Source: CAZCSY01 sp964501505 (GTDB taxonomy: Bacteria; Omnitrophota; Gorgyraeia; Velamenicoccales; Velamenicoccaceae). Taken from it: 16,866 nucleotides of DNA. Shown in pieces: positions 14,255-16,866 of the stretch (position 1 is its first letter; each line of letters starts with the position of its first letter). The notes beneath the pieces are model-generated. The model was not told the origin of the DNA and searched no databases. It saw nothing but the letters and a program-made list of their open reading frames with translations. The stretch spans positions 1 to 16,866 of the forward strand of contig CAZCSY010000028.1 of NCBI GenBank assembly GCA_964501505.1. The letters are read 5' to 3'. The position numbers and the translations under genes were made by a program.

Positions 14255-15097
14255 ATGATCAAAACGTGGCGCCTCATCAACAGCGGCCCCCAGGACCCGG
14301 CGACCAACATGGCGACGGACGAGGCGCTCCTCCTGGACTACCGGCCGGGCGTCTCCGCGCCCACCCTCCGGCTCTATGAATGGCAACCTGCGAGCTTCTC
14401 GATAGGGCTTTCTCAGGACCCGGAAAAACTCCTTTTCTCCGACAGCGCCGTGCGCCGGCCCACGGGCGGCGGCCTGCTGTGGCATGACGACGAGGTCACC
14501 TACAGCTTCGTCGCGGACACGCAAGACCTGGACCTCCCGAAGCACGTCAAAGAATCCTACGCCTGCGTCACGGCCTTTATTTTAAAAACACTGGAAATCC
14601 TGGGCCTGCAGACAAACTTTGCCAAAGACGCAGGAACCCCACGAGGACCGCTGGGGCCGACGCCGCAGGGGCCGGTTGATTTCTGTTTTTCCCGGCATGA
14701 GGAATATGATGTCTGCGTCAACGGCAAAAAAATCGGCGGTCACGCCCAGAAGCGCCGGCGCCGCACCTTTCTCCAGCACGGCAGCCTCCCGCTTACGCTT
14801 GACAGGTCGCGCCTCCTGGCCGCCTGCCGGGGTCTGACGCCGACCGACTTCGAGGGCGTCACGAGCCTCACGGAGTCCGCCGGCCGCGCCTTTTCAAGAG
14901 AAGAAGTACACCAGGCCCTCACCGGGGCCTTTGTCCGCCACTTTGGTGTTTGGTTGCGGCAAGAGGGGCTCTCCCAAAAAGAAACACGACGGATGGAAGG
15001 GCTGCGCGCCGACAAATACGCACAGCCCGCATGGAATCAAAAGAGACATGACGACGCCTTCCTCCGCGCCGCCGCGCCGGCCGGCGTGGCTGCGTAA
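14255..15097 (+). CDS. LipM-like octanoyl-transferase / lipoate-protein ligase A family protein
   Basis: 280 aa of the BPL/LPL transferase fold. Seen: NMATDEALL at 18-26, RRPTGGGLLWHDDEVTYSF at 67-85 (substrate-binding glycine loop), DFCF with Cys144, NGKKIGGHAQKR with Lys159, and LQHGSLPL. A CF-motif cysteine ahead of the GKKIxGxAQ block is typical of LipM, which moves octanoyl from acyl carrier protein to GcvH through a thioester on that cysteine. Lipoate-activating LplA shares the lysine but not this cysteine context, so LipM is favoured. Placement right after gcvPB and overlapping lipA supports lipoylation of GcvH. The ribosome site (AAGGG) is weak. LplA activity is not excluded. Confidence 0.85.
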   Translation: MIKTWRLINSGPQDPATNMATDEALLLDYRPGVSAPTLRLYEWQPASFSIGLSQDPEKLLFSDSAVRRPTGGGLLWHDDEVTYSFVADTQDLDLPKHVKESYACVTAFILKTLEILGLQTNFAKDAGTPRGPLGPTPQGPVDFCFSRHEEYDVCVNGKKIGGHAQKRRRRTFLQHGSLPLTLDRSRLLAACRGLTPTDFEGVTSLTESAGRAFSREEVHQALTGAFVRHFGVWLRQEGLSQKETRRMEGLRADKYAQPAWNQKRHDDAFLRAAAPAGVAA

Positions 15098-15923
15098 AAA
15101 GATCGAGTTTGCTTCCTGTGAGGCGACGCGCCGGATCCTCGAGGCGCACCGCCTCAACACGGTCTGCCGCGAGGCCCGTTGCCCCAACATCGCCGAGTGC
15201 TTTGCGCAGAGACATGCAACCTTTCTCATCCTCGGGCGTTACTGCACCCGGCACTGCCGGTTCTGCCACGTTGCTAAGACGCACAAACCCGAAGCACCGG
15301 ACCCGGGAGAGCCGGACCGCGTCGCCCGCGCCACGGCAGACCTGGGCCTGGCCCATGTCGTCATCACGAGCGTGACGCGTGACGACCTCCCCGACGCAGG
15401 CGCCGCGCACTTCGCCGCCGTCGTGCGCTGCCTCAGGACCGCATGCCCCGGCACGCGCGTCGAACTCCTCATCCCGGACGGCAACGGCGAGGAAGCACCG
15501 CTCAGGACTATCTGTGACGCCGGGCCCGACATCCTCGGCCATAACCTGGAGACCGTCGCGCGCCTCTACGCGCTGCGGCCGGAGGCGGACTATGAGCGTT
15601 CCGTGTCCGTCCTTCGCCGGTGTAAAAAAATATCCCCGAAGATCCGCACCAAATCCGCGCTGATGCTGGGACTGGGAGAAAAAAGAGATGAAGTCCTGCG
15701 TGTCTTCGATGATCTACGAGAGGCGGGGTGCGACTACCTGGCCCTCGGCCAGTACCTGCAGCCGAGCCGCGCGCACGCACCCGTGCGCGCGTACATCACG
15801 CCGGAAGAGTTCGAAGCCTACAGACAGGAGGCCTTGGGGCGGGGATTTTTCCACGTGGAGAGCGGGCCGTACGTGCGCAGCTCCTACCGGGCGCACGCAT
15901 ATGAAAACCCCACACCTTCCTAA
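15048..15923 (+). CDS. lipA: Lipoyl synthase LipA
   Basis: Radical-SAM enzyme that inserts two sulfurs into octanoyl-GcvH to make the lipoyl group. 291 aa. Seen: auxiliary-cluster cysteines Cys40, Cys45 and Cys51 (TVCREARCPNIAEC), the radical-SAM CxxxCxxC with Cys66, Cys70 and Cys73 (CTRHCRFC), HNLETV, MLGLGE, and the C-terminal RSSY motif whose serine binds the auxiliary cluster. The ATG at 15048 lies 50 nt inside the preceding gene; a weak AGAG precedes it, and a later start would remove conserved sequence. It completes a set LipM-like plus LipA for GcvH. Last gene of the operon; its stop sits in the loop of the following hairpin. Confidence 0.95.
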   Translation: MTTPSSAPPRRPAWLRKKIEFASCEATRRILEAHRLNTVCREARCPNIAECFAQRHATFLILGRYCTRHCRFCHVAKTHKPEAPDPGEPDRVARATADLGLAHVVITSVTRDDLPDAGAAHFAAVVRCLRTACPGTRVELLIPDGNGEEAPLRTICDAGPDILGHNLETVARLYALRPEADYERSVSVLRRCKKISPKIRTKSALMLGLGEKRDEVLRVFDDLREAGCDYLALGQYLQPSRAHAPVRAYITPEEFEAYRQEALGRGFFHVESGPYVRSSYRAHAYENPTPS

Positions 15924-15948
15924 AAGGACCCTGAAGGGAAGTGCGGGG
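15908..15948 (-). terminator. Hairpin between converging lipA and the 94-aa gene, weak terminator
   Basis: Arms 15908-15920 and 15937-15948 pair with one mismatch and one bulge (CCCC/GGGG, CAC/GTG, TTCC/GGAA). Read on the minus strand it is followed by TTTT, so it may end the minus-strand unit. On the plus strand no T-tract follows. Confidence 0.5.
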
Positions 15949-15961
15949 TCGTGTCGTAGGA

Positions 15962-16246
15962 TCAGAAATTGTATTCGGTCAGTTCCTTGGCGCGGTCCAA
16001 GCCGCGTTGTCCGGCGGCCTTGACCTCCTGCCGGGTCCACTCCAAGACGCCCGTCGCCTGGGCCGCGGTCCCGTCCGCGCTCACCGCAGGCGCGATCGAT
16101 ACGCCGGTCTGACTCGCGATATCGCCGCTCCCCCTGATGGAAGAACCCAGGTACGTCGTCATAGCCTTTATAAAGAGGTAGGCGATGATCAGGCTGACGA
16201 TAAGCAACCCCACCAGCGAAAGAGAGACACCGCGCTCGCTCTGCAA
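15962..16246 (-). CDS. Small single-helix protein with prepilin-like N-terminus, unknown function
   Basis: 94 aa from a TTG at 16246; the start is uncertain because the ribosome site is weak and the frame is open back into the preceding gene. The N-terminus KLQSERGVSLSLVGLLIVSL recalls type IV prepilin leaders (basic, Gly, then a hydrophobic helix at about 8-30), but position 5 after the Gly is Leu, not Glu. The rest is polar, Ala/Gly-rich and probably extracytoplasmic, ending GVLEWTRQEVKAAGQRGLDRAKELTEYNF. Third in a minus-strand group after a TPR protein and a two-helix protein. Function unknown. Confidence 0.6.
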   Translation of the reverse strand: MQSERGVSLSLVGLLIVSLIIAYLFIKAMTTYLGSSIRGSGDIASQTGVSIAPAVSADGTAAQATGVLEWTRQEVKAAGQRGLDRAKELTEYNF

Positions 16247-16268
16247 CTTTCGATAGCCCCCGTCCTCT

Positions 16269-16505
16269 TCAAGGCACCAGGAACGCCGACAGGGCCAACA
16301 GAACCAGGACCAACCCCATCAGGCGCGTGTTGCGGATCTCTTTGGACATGGAGATCGGTTCCATGCGCCAGTTGATCCAGGAATAAAACTTCTGCTGGAA
16401 CGCGATCACCCGCCCGGGAGACCGCAGGCACGCCGCGCCCGCCAGGAGACTGACGGCGCACAGGGCGCGGACCACCCACAGGAACACGGTCCTATCCATC
16501 TTCAC
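16269..16505 (-). CDS. Small two-helix membrane protein, unknown function
   Basis: 78 aa from a GTG at 16505 that overlaps the stop of the TPR gene as GTGA; an ATG two codons in (16499) is the alternative start. Hydrophobic helices at about 7-27 and 61-77, joined by a basic, aromatic loop (SPGRVIAFQQKFYSWINWRMEPISMSKEIRNTR). No family recognised. Overlap with the upstream gene and a 22-nt gap to the next suggest one transcript. Confidence 0.65.
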   Translation of the reverse strand: MKMDRTVFLWVVRALCAVSLLAGAACLRSPGRVIAFQQKFYSWINWRMEPISMSKEIRNTRLMGLVLVLLALSAFLVP

Positions 16506-16866
16506 TCGATCTTCTTGCCCTGATGCAACTTCCTCAACAATCCCCGGACCTCATCCATGCGCGCGTATTCGTTGGGGTCGGCCCAGGCGCTCTTGAGATA
16601 TCCCTCAAAGGAACGGATCGCCTCTTGTGTCCTGCCGTTCTTGCCGTAATAACGGCCAAGCCAGTAATACGCCGGCGCAAAGTCCTGGTTGGCCACGATC
16701 GCCTTCGTAAAGTAGGTCTCGGCGTCCCCCGGGTTCAGAAGACCCATGTAATACCAGGACCAGTACAACCGCGGATTGACCTGGACCGCGGCGTTGAAAT
16801 ACAGGAAGGCACGGTCAAAGTTCTCCTGCCGGAAGTAACTGAAGCCCAACGTCTGATAGAGGGAGG
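16502..16866 (-). CDS. TPR-repeat protein, C-terminal 120 residues (cut by window end)
   Basis: The frame is open to the window edge, so the true start is outside. Two to three tetratricopeptide repeats are visible: LGFSYFRQENFDRAFLYFNAAVQVNP spacing (residues about 5-31 of the visible part), a shorter middle unit ending in AETYFTKAIVANQDF, and APAYYWLGRYYGKNGRTQEAIRSFEGYLK. A charged tail follows, ending LHQGKKIE. TPRs mediate protein-protein contacts. The linked small membrane proteins hint at a membrane-associated assembly, but no specific role can be given. Confidence 0.85.
   Translation of the reverse strand, partial: SLYQTLGFSYFRQENFDRAFLYFNAAVQVNPRLYWSWYYMGLLNPGDAETYFTKAIVANQDFAPAYYWLGRYYGKNGRTQEAIRSFEGYLKSAWADPNEYARMDEVRGLLRKLHQGKKIE

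Overview
This GC-rich bacterial window is ordinary core metabolism organised around one theme, purine synthesis and the folate one-carbon pool. No phage, transposase, CRISPR or tRNA was seen. The host cannot be named from the sequence. High GC, a flavin-dependent thymidylate synthase, a PurS-like/PurL fusion with a separate PurQ, several TTG/GTG starts and short palindromic intergenic repeats would fit an uncultured Gram-negative-type lineage such as Omnitrophota; this is a weak inference.

Left part, minus strand (1-6898): a purine operon transcribed right to left from a clear sigma70-type promoter (TTGACG, 17 bp, TATATT). The order is purB, purL (with two PurS-like repeats fused in front), a LOG-family nucleotide-hydrolase-like gene, purQ, and purF, which runs off the window. 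Genes are separated by 1-17 nt or overlap by 4 nt. No purine riboswitch was recognised in the short purB leader.

Middle, minus strand (7010-9492): thyX, a lipoprotein LysM/amidase, a half-size EamA transporter and an 88-aa two-helix membrane protein with its own candidate promoter, closed by a strong rho-independent terminator.

Right part, plus strand (9522-15923): a glycine cleavage operon gcvT-gcvH-gcvPA-gcvPB followed by an octanoyltransferase (lipM-like) and lipoyl synthase (lipA), the enzymes that build the lipoyl arm on GcvH. Only dihydrolipoamide dehydrogenase is missing. The leader between promoter and gcvT reads as a ZTP/ZMP (pfl-type) riboswitch whose conserved 3' element overlaps an intrinsic terminator. 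thyX and the gcv operon diverge across an exact 24-bp tandem duplication; each copy supplies the predicted -35 of one of the two promoters.

Far right, minus strand (15962-16866): a TPR protein (cut by the window end) and two small membrane proteins, all without assigned function.

How it fits together: PurB releases AICAR (ZMP), which accumulates when 10-formyl-THF is short. A ZMP-sensing switch would then turn on the glycine cleavage system, which makes methylene-THF, the pool that feeds purine formylation and ThyX. This regulatory loop is the most interesting thing in the window.
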